From positions 1,054,001-1,118,000 of the forward strand of contig NW_027478520.1 in the NCBI RefSeq assembly GCF_051014685.1: a DNA stretch of 64,000 nt, in the 5' to 3' direction. The notes beneath the pieces are model-generated. The model had not been told where the DNA came from. It did not search any database and saw nothing but the letters and a program-made list of their open reading frames with translations. The translations under genes were made by a program, and so were the position numbers. Shown one piece after another: positions 49,831 to 61,748 of this stretch (positions within the stretch are counted from its first letter, which is position 1; every line of letters starts with the position of its first letter). Origin of the DNA: Ptiloglossa arizonensis. Taxonomy: Eukaryota > Arthropoda > Insecta > Hymenoptera > Colletidae.

Positions 49831-52046
49831 CAACCATTCCTTAACTTCAAACTCCCATGCCTCGCGAACGGATTGACGAACTCGAGATATTCCTGTTGCA
49901 TCTGAGAGTAGAAACTCGCCCGATTACAATGGCATGTGTACTTTTCCCGTAGGCCATTCCAGTTGTTGGTCTCGAGTATCAGACTTGCGATAATTTTGAT
50001 GGTTTCTCAACCATTCCTTAACTTCACACTTACATATCTCGCGAACGGATTGACGAACTCGAGAATTTCCTATTGCATCTGAAAGCAGAAACTCGCCCGA
50101 TTAGAATGGTGTGTGTACTTTTCCCCTAGGCCATTCCAGTTATTGGTTTCGAGTATCAGACCTGCGAAAATTTTGATGGTTTCTCAACCATTCCTTATCT
50201 TCAAACTCCCATATCTCGCGAACGGATAGACGAACTCTAGAAATTCCTATTGCATGTGAAAGTAGAAACTCGCCCGATTACAACGGTATGTGTATTTTTC
50301 CGCTATGCCTTTGTAGTTATTGGTTTCGAGAATCAGACTTGCGAAAATTTTGATGATTTCTCAGCCATTCCTTAACTTCAAACTCCCATATCTCGCGAAC
50401 GGATTGACGAACTCGAGAAATTCCTGTTGCATCTGAAAGTAGAAACTCGCCCGATTACAACGGTATGTGTATTTTTCCACAAGGTCATTGTAGTTATTGG
50501 TTTCGAGTATCAGACTTGCGAAAATTTTGATGGTTTCTCAGCCATTCCTTAACTTGACACTTACACATCTCGCGAACGGATTGACGAACTCGAGAATTTC
50601 CTATTGCATCTGAAAGCAGAAACTCGCCCGATTACAACGGTATGTGTATTTTTGCCCTAGGCCATAGTAGTTATTGAATTCGAGTATCAGACTTGCGAAA
50701 ATTTTGATGATTTCTCAGCCATTCCTTAACTTCAAACTCCCATACCTCGCGAACGCATTGACGAACTCGAGAAATTCCTGTTGTGTCTGAAAGTAGAAAC
50801 CCGCCCGATTACAATGGTGTTTGTACTTTTCCCCTAGGCCATTCCAGTTATTGGTTTCGAGTATCAGACTTGCGATAATTTTGATGGTTTCTCAACCATT
50901 CCTTAACTTCACACTTACATATCTCGCGAACGGATTGACGAACTCGAGAATTTCCTATCGCATCTGAAAGCAGAAACTCGCCCGGTTAAAACGGTATGTG
51001 CATTTTTGCCCTAGGCCATAGTAGTTATTGGTTTCGAGTATCAGACTTGCGAAAATTTTGATGGTTTCTCAACCATTCCTTAACTTCAAATTCCCATTTC
51101 TCGCGAACGGATTGACGAACTCGAGAAATTCCTGTTGCATCTGATAGTAGAAACTCGCCCGATTACAACGGTACGTGTATTTTTCCCCAAGGCCTTTGTA
51201 GTTATTGTTTTCGAGTATTCGACCAGCGAAAATTTTGATGGTTTCTCAACCATTCTTTAACTTCAAACTCCCATATCTCGCGAACGGATTGACGAACTCG
51301 AGAAATTCCTGTTGCATGTGGAAGTAGAAACTCGCCCAATTACAACGGTATGTGTATTTTGCCCCTAGGCCTTTGTAGTTATTGGTTTCGAGTATCAGGC
51401 TTGCGAAAATTTTGATGGTTTCTCAACCATTCCTTGACTTCAATCTCCCATATCTCGCGAACGGATTGACGAACTCGAGAAATTCCTGTTGCCTCTGAAA
51501 GTACAAACTAGCCCGAATACAAAGGTGTGTGTACTTTTCCCCTAGGCCATTCCAGTTATTGGTTTCGAGTATCAGACCAGCGAAAATTTTGATGGTTTCT
51601 CAACCATTCCTTAACTTCAAACTCCCATATCTTGCGAACGCATTGACGAACTCGAGAATTTCCTGTTGCATGTGAAACTAGAAACTCGCCCGATTACAAC
51701 GGTATGTGTATTTTTCCGCTGGGCCTTTGTAGTGATTGGTTTCGAGTATCAGACTCCCGAAAATTTTGATGGTTTCTCAACCATTCCTTAACTTCAAACT
51801 TCCATATCTCGCGAATGGATTGACGAACTCGAGAATTTCCTATTGCATCTGAAAGCAGAAACTCGCCCGGTTACAACGGTATGTGCATTTTTGCCCTAGG
51901 CCATAGTAGTTATTGGTTTCGAGTATCAGACTTGCGAAAATTTTGATGGTTTCTCAACCATTCCTTAATTTCAAATTCCCATTTCTCGCGAACGGATTGA
52001 CGAACTCGAGAAATCCTGTTGCATCTGAAAGTAGAAACTCGACCGA

Positions 52047-55000
52047 TTACAAAGGTATGTGTATTTTTCCCCTAGGGCTTTGTAGTTATTGGTTTCGAGT
52101 ATCAGACTTGCGAAAATTTTGATGGCTTCTCAAGCATTCCTTAACTTCAAACTCCCATATCTCGCGAAAGGATTGGCGAACTCGAGAAAGTCCTGTTGCA
52201 TCTGAAAGTAGAAACTCGACCGATTACAACGTACAACGGCATGTGCATTTTTGCCCTAGGCCATAGTAGTTACTGGTTTCGAGTATCAGACTTGCGAAAT
52301 TTTGATGGTTTCTCAACCATTCCTCAACTTCAAACTCCGATACCTCGCGAACGGATTGGCGAACTCGAGAATTTCCTGTTGCATTTGAAAGTAGAAACTG
52401 GCCCGATTACAATGGTGTGAGTACTTTTCCCCTAGGTCATTCCAGTTATTCGTTTCTAGCATCAGAATTGCGAAAATTTTGATGGTTTCTCAGCAATTCC
52501 TTAACTTCAAACTCCCATATCTCGCGAACGGATTGACGAACTCGAGAAATTCCTGTTGCATCTGAAAGTAGAAGCTCTCCCGATTACAAGGGTATGTGTA
52601 TTTTTCCCCTAGGCCATTCCAGTTATTGGTTTCGAGTACCAGACTTGCGAAAATTTTGATGGTTTCTCAACCATTCCTTAACTTCAAACTCCCATATCTC
52701 GCGAAAGGATTGACGAGCTCGAGAAATTCCTGTTGCATCTGAAAGTATAAACTCGCCCGATTACAAAGGTATGTGTATTTTTCCCGTAGGCCTTTGTAGT
52801 TATTGGTTTTGAGTATCAGACTTGCGAAAATTTTGATGGTTTCTCAACCGTTCCTTAATTTCAAACTCCTATATCTCGCGAACGGATTGACGAGCTCTAT
52901 CAATTCCTGTTGCATCTGAAAGTATAAACTCGCCCGATTACAAATGTATGTGTATTTTTCCCCTAGGACTTTGTAGTTATTGGTTTCGAGTTTCAGACTT
53001 GCGAAAATTTTGATGGTTTCTCAAGCATTCCTTAACTTCAAACTCCCATATCTCGCGAACGGATTGACGAACTCGATTATTTCCTGTTGCATCTGAAAGT
53101 AGAAAGTCTACCGATTACAATGGTGTGTGTACTTTTCCCCTAGGTCATTCCAGTTATTGGTTTCGAGTATCACACTTGCGAAAATTTTGATGGTTTCTCA
53201 ACCATTCCTTAACTTCAAACTCCCATATCTCGCGAACGGATTGACGAACTCGAGAAATTCCTGTTGCATCTGAAAGTAGGAACTCGACCGATTACAACGG
53301 CATGTTTATTTTTGCCCTAGGCCATAGTAGTTACTGGTTTCGAGTATCAGACTTGCGAAATTTTGATGGTTTCTTAACCATTCCTCAACTTCAAACTCCC
53401 ATATCTCGCGAACGGATTGATGAACTCGATTATTTCCTGTTGCATCTGAAAGCGAAACTCGTCCGATTACAACGGTATGTGTATTTTTCCCCTTGGCCGC
53501 TCTAGTTGTTGGTTTCGAGTATCAGACTTTAGAAAATTTTGATTGTTTCTCAACCATTCCTTAACTTCAAACTCCCATATCTCGCGAACGGATTGACGAG
53601 CTCGAGAAATTCCTGTTGCATCTGAAACCAGAGACTCGTCCGATTACAACGGTATGTGTACTTTTCCCCTAGGCCATTCCAGTTATTGGTTTCGAGTATC
53701 ACACTTGCGAAAATTTTGATGGTTTCTCAACCATTCCTTAACTTCAAACTCCCATATCTCGCGAACGGATTGACGAACTCGAGAAATTCCTGTTGCATCT
53801 GAAAGTAGAAACTCGACCGATTACAACGGCATGTGTATTTTTGCCCTAGGCCATAGTAGTTACTGGTTTCGAGTAACAGACTTGCGAAATTTTGATGGTT
53901 TCTTAACCATTCCTCAACTTCAAACTCCGATACCTCGCGAACGGATTGGCGAACTCGAGAAATTCCTGTTGCATTTGCAAGTAGAAACTGTCCCGATTAC
54001 AATGGTGTGTGTACTTTTCCCCTAGGCCGTTCCGGTTGTCGGTTTCGAGTATCAGACTTGTGAAAATTTTGATGGTTTCTCAACCATTCCTTAACTTCAA
54101 ACTCCCATATCTCGCGAACGGATTGACGAGCTCGAGAAATTCCTGTTGCATCTGAAAGTATAAACTCGCCCGATTACAAAGGTATGTGTATTTTTCCCCT
54201 AGTGCTTTGTAGTTATTGGTTTCGAGTATCAGACTTGAGAAAATTTTGATGGTTTCTCAACCATTCCTTAACATCAAACTCCCATATCTCGCGAACGGAT
54301 TGACGAACTCGAGGAACTCCTGTTGCATCTGAAAGTAGAAACTCGCCCGATTACAATGGTGTGTGTACTTTTCCCCTAGGCCTTTGTAGCTATTGGTTTC
54401 GAGTATCAGACTTGCGAAAATTTTGATGGTTTCTCAAGCATTCCTTAACTTCAAACTCCCATATCTCGCGAAAGGATTGACGAGCTCGCGAAATTCCTGT
54501 TGCATCTGAAAGTATAAACTCGCCCGATTACAAAGGTATGTGTATTTTTCCCCTAGGGCTTTGTAGTTATTGGTTTCGAGTATCAGACTTGCGAAAATTT
54601 TGATGGTTCCTCAAGCATTCCTTAACTTCAAACTCCCATATCTCGCGAACGGATTGACGAACTCGAGAAATTCCTGTTGCGTCTGAAAGTAGAAACTCGC
54701 CCCATTACAATGGTGTGTGTAATCTTCCCCTAGGCCATTCCAGTTATTGGTTTCGAGTATCAGACTTGCGAAAATTTTGATGGTTTCTCAACTATTCCTT
54801 AACTTCAAACTCCCATATCTCGCGAACGTGATTGACGAACTCGAGAAATTCCAGTTGCATCTAAGAGCAGAAACTCGCCCGATTACAACGGAATGTGTAT
54901 TTTTGCCCTTGGCTATAGTAGTTATTGGTTTCGAGTATCAGACTTGCGAAATTTTGATGGTTTCTCAACCATTCCTCAACTTCAATCTCCGATACCTCGC

Positions 55001-55235
55001 GAACGGATTGGCGAACTCGGGAAATTCCTGTTGCATTTGAAAGTAGAAACTGGCCCGATTGCAATGGCGTGTGTACTTTTCCCCTAGGCCGTTCCGGTTA
55101 TTGGTTTCGAGTATCAGACTTGCGAATATTTTGATGGTTTCTCAACCATTCCTTAACTTCAAACTCCCATATCTCGCGAACGGATTGACGAGCTCGAGAA
55201 ATTCCTGTTGCATCTGAAAGTATAAACTCGCCCGA
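52047..55235 (+). repeat. 18-monomer tandem unit (3,189 bp), copy 1
   Basis: Repeats from 55,236. The unit is 3 bases longer than 18 x 177: a 7-base duplication of TACAACG near 52,231 (plus 7), four monomers with GCGAAATTTTG in place of GCGAAAATTTTG (minus 4), one CTGAAAGCGAAACTCG monomer near 53,450 (minus 1), and GAACGTGATTG near 54,830 (plus 1). Other markers are GAGCTCTATCAATTCC, AAGTATAAACTCG, CTCGATTATTTCC, CCTTGGCCGCTC and CTGAAACCAGAGACTCGTCC. Confidence 0.92.
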
Positions 55236-55891
55236 TTACAAAGGTATGTGTATTTTTCCCCTAGGGCTTTGTAGTTATTGGTTTCGAGTATCAGACTTGC
55301 GAAAATTTTGATGGCTTCTCAAGCATTCCTTAACTTCAAACTCCCATATCTCGCGAAAGGATTGGCGAACTCGAGAAAGTCCTGTTGCATCTGAAAGTAG
55401 AAACTCGACCGATTACAACGTACAACGGCATGTGCATTTTTGCCCTAGGCCATAGTAGTTACTGGTTTCGAGTATCAGACTTGCGAAATTTTGATGGTTT
55501 CTCAACCATTCCTCAACTTCAAACTCCGATACCTCGCGAACGGATTGGCGAACTCGAGAATTTCCTGTTGCATTTGAAAGTAGAAACTGGCCCGATTACA
55601 ATGGTGTGAGTACTTTTCCCCTAGGTCATTCCAGTTATTCGTTTCTAGCATCAGAATTGCGAAAATTTTGATGGTTTCTCAGCAATTCCTTAACTTCAAA
55701 CTCCCATATCTCGCGAACGGATTGACGAACTCGAGAAATTCCTGTTGCATCTGAAAGTAGAAGCTCTCCCGATTACAAGGGTATGTGTATTTTTCCCCTA
55801 GGCCATTCCAGTTATTGGTTTCGAGTACCAGACTTGCGAAAATTTTGATGGTTTCTCAACCATTCCTTAACTTCAAACTCCCATATCTCGC

Positions 55892-57480
55892 GAAAGGATT
55901 GACGAGCTCGAGAAATTCCTGTTGCATCTGAAAGTATAAACTCGCCCGATTACAAAGGTATGTGTATTTTTCCCGTAGGCCTTTGTAGTTATTGGTTTTG
56001 AGTATCAGACTTGCGAAAATTTTGATGGTTTCTCAACCGTTCCTTAATTTCAAACTCCTATATCTCGCGAACGGATTGACGAGCTCTATCAATTCCTGTT
56101 GCATCTGAAAGTATAAACTCGCCCGATTACAAATGTATGTGTATTTTTCCCCTAGGACTTTGTAGTTATTGGTTTCGAGTTTCAGACTTGCGAAAATTTT
56201 GATGGTTTCTCAAGCATTCCTTAACTTCAAACTCCCATATCTCGCGAACGGATTGACGAACTCGATTATTTCCTGTTGCATCTGAAAGTAGAAAGTCTAC
56301 CGATTACAATGGTGTGTGTACTTTTCCCCTAGGTCATTCCAGTTATTGGTTTCGAGTATCACACTTGCGAAAATTTTGATGGTTTCTCAACCATTCCTTA
56401 ACTTCAAACTCCCATATCTCGCGAACGGATTGACGAACTCGAGAAATTCCTGTTGCATCTGAAAGTAGGAACTCGACCGATTACAACGGCATGTTTATTT
56501 TTGCCCTAGGCCATAGTAGTTACTGGTTTCGAGTATCAGACTTGCGAAATTTTGATGGTTTCTTAACCATTCCTCAACTTCAAACTCCCATATCTCGCGA
56601 ACGGATTGATGAACTCGATTATTTCCTGTTGCATCTGAAAGCGAAACTCGTCCGATTACAACGGTATGTGTATTTTTCCCCTTGGCCGCTCTAGTTGTTG
56701 GTTTCGAGTATCAGACTTTAGAAAATTTTGATTGTTTCTCAACCATTCCTTAACTTCAAACTCCCATATCTCGCGAACGGATTGACGAGCTCGAGAAATT
56801 CCTGTTGCATCTGAAACCAGAGACTCGTCCGATTACAACGGTATGTGTACTTTTCCCCTAGGCCATTCCAGTTATTGGTTTCGAGTATCACACTTGCGAA
56901 AATTTTGATGGTTTCTCAACCATTCCTTAACTTCAAACTCCCATATCTCGCGAACGGATTGACGAACTCGAGAAATTCCTGTTGCATCTGAAAGTAGAAA
57001 CTCGACCGATTACAACGGCATGTGTATTTTTGCCCTAGGCCATAGTAGTTACTGGTTTCGAGTATCAGACTTGCGAAATTTTGATGGTTTCTTAACCATT
57101 CCTCAACTTCAAACTCCCATATCTCGCGAACGGATTGATGAACTCGATTATTTCCTGTTGCATCTGAAAGCGAAACTCGTCCGATTACAACGGTATGTGT
57201 ATTTTTCCCCTTGGCCGCTCTAGTTGTTGGTTTCGAGTATCAGACTTTAGAAAATTTTGATTGTTTCTCAACCATTCCTTAACTTCAAACTCCCATATCT
57301 CGCGAACGGATTGACGAGCTCGAGAAATTCCTGTTGCATCTGAAACCAGAGACTCGTCCGATTACAACGGTATGTGTACTTTTCCCCTAGGCCATTCCAG
57401 TTATTGGTTTCGAGTATCACACTTGCGAAAATTTTGATGGTTTCTCAACCATTCCTTAACTTCAAACTCCCATATCTCGC
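55892..57480 (+). repeat. Nested duplication (1,589 bp), first passage
   Basis: From GAAAGGATTGACGAGCTCG at 55,892 to the junction before the same word at 57,481. Its last three monomers (about 57,020-57,480) are themselves a repeat of 56,491-56,95x at 529 bp. That part opens with the CATGTGTATTTTTGCCC form and switches at about 57,064 to the other type (GAGTATCAG, GATGAACTCGATTATTTCC). Confidence 0.88.
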
Positions 57481-59069
57481 GAAAGGATTGACGAGCTCGA
57501 GAAATTCCTGTTGCATCTGAAAGTATAAACTCGCCCGATTACAAAGGTATGTGTATTTTTCCCGTAGGCCTTTGTAGTTATTGGTTTTGAGTATCAGACT
57601 TGCGAAAATTTTGATGGTTTCTCAACCGTTCCTTAATTTCAAACTCCTATATCTCGCGAACGGATTGACGAGCTCTATCAATTCCTGTTGCATCTGAAAG
57701 TATAAACTCGCCCGATTACAAATGTATGTGTATTTTTCCCCTAGGACTTTGTAGTTATTGGTTTCGAGTTTCAGACTTGCGAAAATTTTGATGGTTTCTC
57801 AAGCATTCCTTAACTTCAAACTCCCATATCTCGCGAACGGATTGACGAACTCGATTATTTCCTGTTGCATCTGAAAGTAGAAAGTCTACCGATTACAATG
57901 GTGTGTGTACTTTTCCCCTAGGTCATTCCAGTTATTGGTTTCGAGTATCACACTTGCGAAAATTTTGATGGTTTCTCAACCATTCCTTAACTTCAAACTC
58001 CCATATCTCGCGAACGGATTGACGAACTCGAGAAATTCCTGTTGCATCTGAAAGTAGGAACTCGACCGATTACAACGGCATGTTTATTTTTGCCCTAGGC
58101 CATAGTAGTTACTGGTTTCGAGTATCAGACTTGCGAAATTTTGATGGTTTCTTAACCATTCCTCAACTTCAAACTCCCATATCTCGCGAACGGATTGATG
58201 AACTCGATTATTTCCTGTTGCATCTGAAAGCGAAACTCGTCCGATTACAACGGTATGTGTATTTTTCCCCTTGGCCGCTCTAGTTGTTGGTTTCGAGTAT
58301 CAGACTTTAGAAAATTTTGATTGTTTCTCAACCATTCCTTAACTTCAAACTCCCATATCTCGCGAACGGATTGACGAGCTCGAGAAATTCCTGTTGCATC
58401 TGAAACCAGAGACTCGTCCGATTACAACGGTATGTGTACTTTTCCCCTAGGCCATTCCAGTTATTGGTTTCGAGTATCACACTTGCGAAAATTTTGATGG
58501 TTTCTCAACCATTCCTTAACTTCAAACTCCCATATCTCGCGAACGGATTGACGAACTCGAGAAATTCCTGTTGCATCTGAAAGTAGAAACTCGACCGATT
58601 ACAACGGCATGTGTATTTTTGCCCTAGGCCATAGTAGTTACTGGTTTCGAGTAACAGACTTGCGAAATTTTGATGGTTTCTTAACCATTCCTCAACTTCA
58701 AACTCCGATACCTCGCGAACGGATTGGCGAACTCGAGAAATTCCTGTTGCATTTGCAAGTAGAAACTGTCCCGATTACAATGGTGTGTGTACTTTTCCCC
58801 TAGGCCGTTCCGGTTGTCGGTTTCGAGTATCAGACTTGTGAAAATTTTGATGGTTTCTCAACCATTCCTTAACTTCAAACTCCCATATCTCGCGAACGGA
58901 TTGACGAGCTCGAGAAATTCCTGTTGCATCTGAAAGTATAAACTCGCCCGATTACAAAGGTATGTGTATTTTTCCCCTAGTGCTTTGTAGTTATTGGTTT
59001 CGAGTATCAGACTTGAGAAAATTTTGATGGTTTCTCAACCATTCCTTAACATCAAACTCCCATATCTCG
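57481..59069 (+). repeat. Nested duplication (1,589 bp), second passage
   Basis: Restarts at the 55,892 position of the unit and then runs through the rest of the 18-monomer block without further jumps. Markers CCCGTAGGCC with GGTTTTGAG, GAGCTCTATCAATTCC and CTCGATTATTTCC recur at exactly 1,589 bp. Confidence 0.85.
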
Positions 59070-60013
59070 CGAACGGATTGACGAACTCGAGGAACTCCTG
59101 TTGCATCTGAAAGTAGAAACTCGCCCGATTACAATGGTGTGTGTACTTTTCCCCTAGGCCTTTGTAGCTATTGGTTTCGAGTATCAGACTTGCGAAAATT
59201 TTGATGGTTTCTCAAGCATTCCTTAACTTCAAACTCCCATATCTCGCGAAAGGATTGACGAGCTCGCGAAATTCCTGTTGCATCTGAAAGTATAAACTCG
59301 CCCGATTACAAAGGTATGTGTATTTTTCCCCTAGGGCTTTGTAGTTATTGGTTTCGAGTATCAGACTTGCGAAAATTTTGATGGTTCCTCAAGCATTCCT
59401 TAACTTCAAACTCCCATATCTCGCGAACGGATTGACGAACTCGAGAAATTCCTGTTGCGTCTGAAAGTAGAAACTCGCCCCATTACAATGGTGTGTGTAA
59501 TCTTCCCCTAGGCCATTCCAGTTATTGGTTTCGAGTATCAGACTTGCGAAAATTTTGATGGTTTCTCAACTATTCCTTAACTTCAAACTCCCATATCTCG
59601 CGAACGTGATTGACGAACTCGAGAAATTCCAGTTGCATCTAAGAGCAGAAACTCGCCCGATTACAACGGAATGTGTATTTTTGCCCTTGGCTATAGTAGT
59701 TATTGGTTTCGAGTATCAGACTTGCGAAATTTTGATGGTTTCTCAACCATTCCTCAACTTCAATCTCCGATACCTCGCGAACGGATTGGCGAACTCGGGA
59801 AATTCCTGTTGCATTTGAAAGTAGAAACTGGCCCGATTGCAATGGCGTGTGTACTTTTCCCCTAGGCCGTTCCGGTTATTGGTTTCGAGTATCAGACTTG
59901 CGAATATTTTGATGGTTTCTCAACCATTCCTTAACTTCAAACTCCCATATCTCGCGAACGGATTGACGAGCTCGAGAAATTCCTGTTGCATCTGAAAGTA
60001 TAAACTCGCCCGA

Positions 60014-60184
60014 TTACAAAGGTATGTGTATTTTTCCCCTAGGGCTTTGTAGTTATTGGTTTCGAGTATCAGACTTGCGAAAATTTTGATGGCTTCTCAA
60101 GCATTCCTTAACTTCAAACTCCCATATCTCGCGAAAGGATTGGCGAACTCGAGAAAGTCCTGTTGCATCTGAAAGTAGAAACTC
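60014..60184 (+). repeat. Truncated third start of the 18-monomer unit
   Basis: Matches the first 170 or so bases of the unit (GATGGCTTCTCAAGC, GCGAAAGGATTGGCG, GAAAGTCCTG) and then leaves it: CTCGCCCGATTACAATGG is found where both full copies have CTCGACCGATTACAACGTAC. Confidence 0.82.
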
Positions 60185-60509
60185 GCCCGATTACAATGGT
60201 ATGTGTACTTTTCCCCTAGGCCATTCCAGTTATTGGTTTCGAGTATTCGACCAGCGAAAATTTTGATGGTTTCCCAACCATTCCTTAACTTCAAACTCCC
60301 ATATCTCGCGAACGGATTGACGAGCTCGAGAAATTCCTGTTGCATCTGAAAGTATAAACTCGCCCGATTACAAAGGTATGTGTATTTTTCCCCTAGGCCA
60401 TTCCAGTTATTGGTTTCGAGTATTCGACCAGCGAAAATTTTGATGGTTTCTCAACCATTCCTTAACTTCAAACTCCCATATCTCGCGAACGGATTGACGA
60501 GCTCGAGAA
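60185..60509 (+). repeat. Two adjacent GTATTCGACCAGCG monomers
   Basis: The rare CGAGTATTCGACCAGCG form appears in two successive monomers (near 60,240 and 60,417), as after duplication of a single monomer. The same form is scattered in the transition zone near 48,385 and 51,215, linking the two regions. Confidence 0.7.
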
Positions 60510-61748
60510 ATTCCTGTTGCATCTGAAAGTATAAACTCGCCCGATTACAAAGGTATGTGTATTTTTCCCCTAGGGCTTTGTAGTTACTGGTTTCGAGTAT
60601 CAGACTTGCGAAAATTTTGATGGCTTCTCAAGCTTTCCTTAACTTCAAATTCCCATATCTCGCGAACGGATTGGCGAACTCGAGAAAGTCCTGTTGCATT
60701 TGAAGGTAGCAACTTGCCCGATGACAATGGTGTGTATACTTTGCCCCTAGGCCGTTCCAGTTATTGGTTTCGAGTATCAGACTTGCGAAAATTTTGATGG
60801 TTTCTCAACCATTCCTTAACTTCAAACTCCCATATCTCGCGAACGGATTGACGAGCTCGATCAATTCCTGTTGCATCTGAAAGTATAAACTCGCCCGATT
60901 ACAAAGGTATGTGTATTTTTCCCCTAGGGCTTTGTAGTTATTGGTTTCGAGTTTCGGACTTGCGAAAATTTTGATGGTTTCTCAACCATACCTTAACTTC
61001 AAACTCCGATACCTCGCGAACGGATTGGCGAACTCGAGAAGTTCCTGTCGCCTCTGAAAGTAGAAACTTGCCCGATTACAATGGTGTGTGTACTTTTCCC
61101 CTAGGCAGTTCCGGTTGTCGGTTTCGAGTATCAGACTTGTGAAAATTTTGATGGTTTCTCAACCATTCCTTAACTTCATACTCCCATATCTCGCGAACGG
61201 ATTGACGAGCTCGAGAAATTCCTGTTGCATCTGAAAGTATAAACTCGCCCGATTACAAAGGTGTGTGTATTTTTCCCCTAGTGCTTTGTAGTTATTGGTT
61301 TCGAGTATCAGAATTGCGAAAATTTTGATGGTTTCTCAACGATTCCTTAACTTCAAACTCCCATATCTCGCGAACGGATTGACGAACTCGAGGAACTCCT
61401 GTTGCATCTGAAAGTAGAAACTCGCCCGATTACAATGGTGTGTGTGCTTTTCCCCTAGGCCTTTGTAGTTATTGGTTTCGAGTATCAGACTTGCGAAAAT
61501 TTTGATGGTTTCTCAAGCATTCCTTAACTTCAAACTCCCATATCTCGCGAAAGGATTGACGAGCTCGCGAAATTCCTGTTGCATCTGAAAGTATAAACTC
61601 TCCCGATTACAAAGGTATGTGTATTTTTCCCCTAGGGCTTTGTAGTTATTGGTTTCGAGTTTCAGACTTGCGAAAATTTTGATGCTACCTCAAGCATTCC
61701 TTAACTTCAAACTCCCATATCTCGCGAACGGATTGACGAGCTCGATCA
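60510..61748 (+). repeat. 7-monomer tandem unit (1,239 bp), copy 1
   Basis: AAGCTTTCCTTAAC at 60,630 recurs 1,239 bp later. Other markers are GAAGGTAGCAACTTGCCCG, GATGACAATGGTGTGTATAC, GAGCTCGATCAATTCC, GAAGTTCCTGTCGCCTC, CTAGGCAGTTCCGG and GTTGTCGG. Confidence 0.85.

Larger units (their letters stand above)
46501..52046 (+). repeat. Diverged monomer block, family transition zone
   Basis: About 31 monomers with more scattered differences than the blocks on either side. Types include GAAAGTAGAAACTTGCCCG, GTGTGTGTACTTTTCCCC with CATTCCAG, TTCACACTTACATATCTCG, GATGATTTCTCAGCC, and GTATTCGACCAGCG. The usual GAAAGCAG tail of the left 46 kb gives way to GAAAGTAG. One base is missing at about 47,399 (GGATTGCGAAC) and one at about 52,011 (GAGAAATCCTG). 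Only loose 10- and 14-monomer duplications remain. Confidence 0.8.
55236..60013 (+). repeat. 18-monomer unit, copy 2, enlarged to 4,778 bp
   Basis: Same as 52,047-55,235 with an extra 1,589 bp (9 monomers minus 4 bases) created by internal duplication: 55,892-57,480 is followed by a second passage beginning at 57,481. Outside the insertion I noticed no differences from copy 1 in the parts compared, including all the private indels. It ends where the 52,047 sequence begins again at 60,014. Confidence 0.9.

Noticed and set aside
54747..55040. 97-codon plus-strand open frame (also at 59,525-59,818), and the 97-codon frame at 36,872-37,165
   Set aside because: They arise where single-base indels (GAACGTGATTG, TTCAAAACTCC, GCGAAATTTTG, AAGCATCC) shift frames past the regular stops. 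They lie wholly within satellite monomers and follow the duplications.
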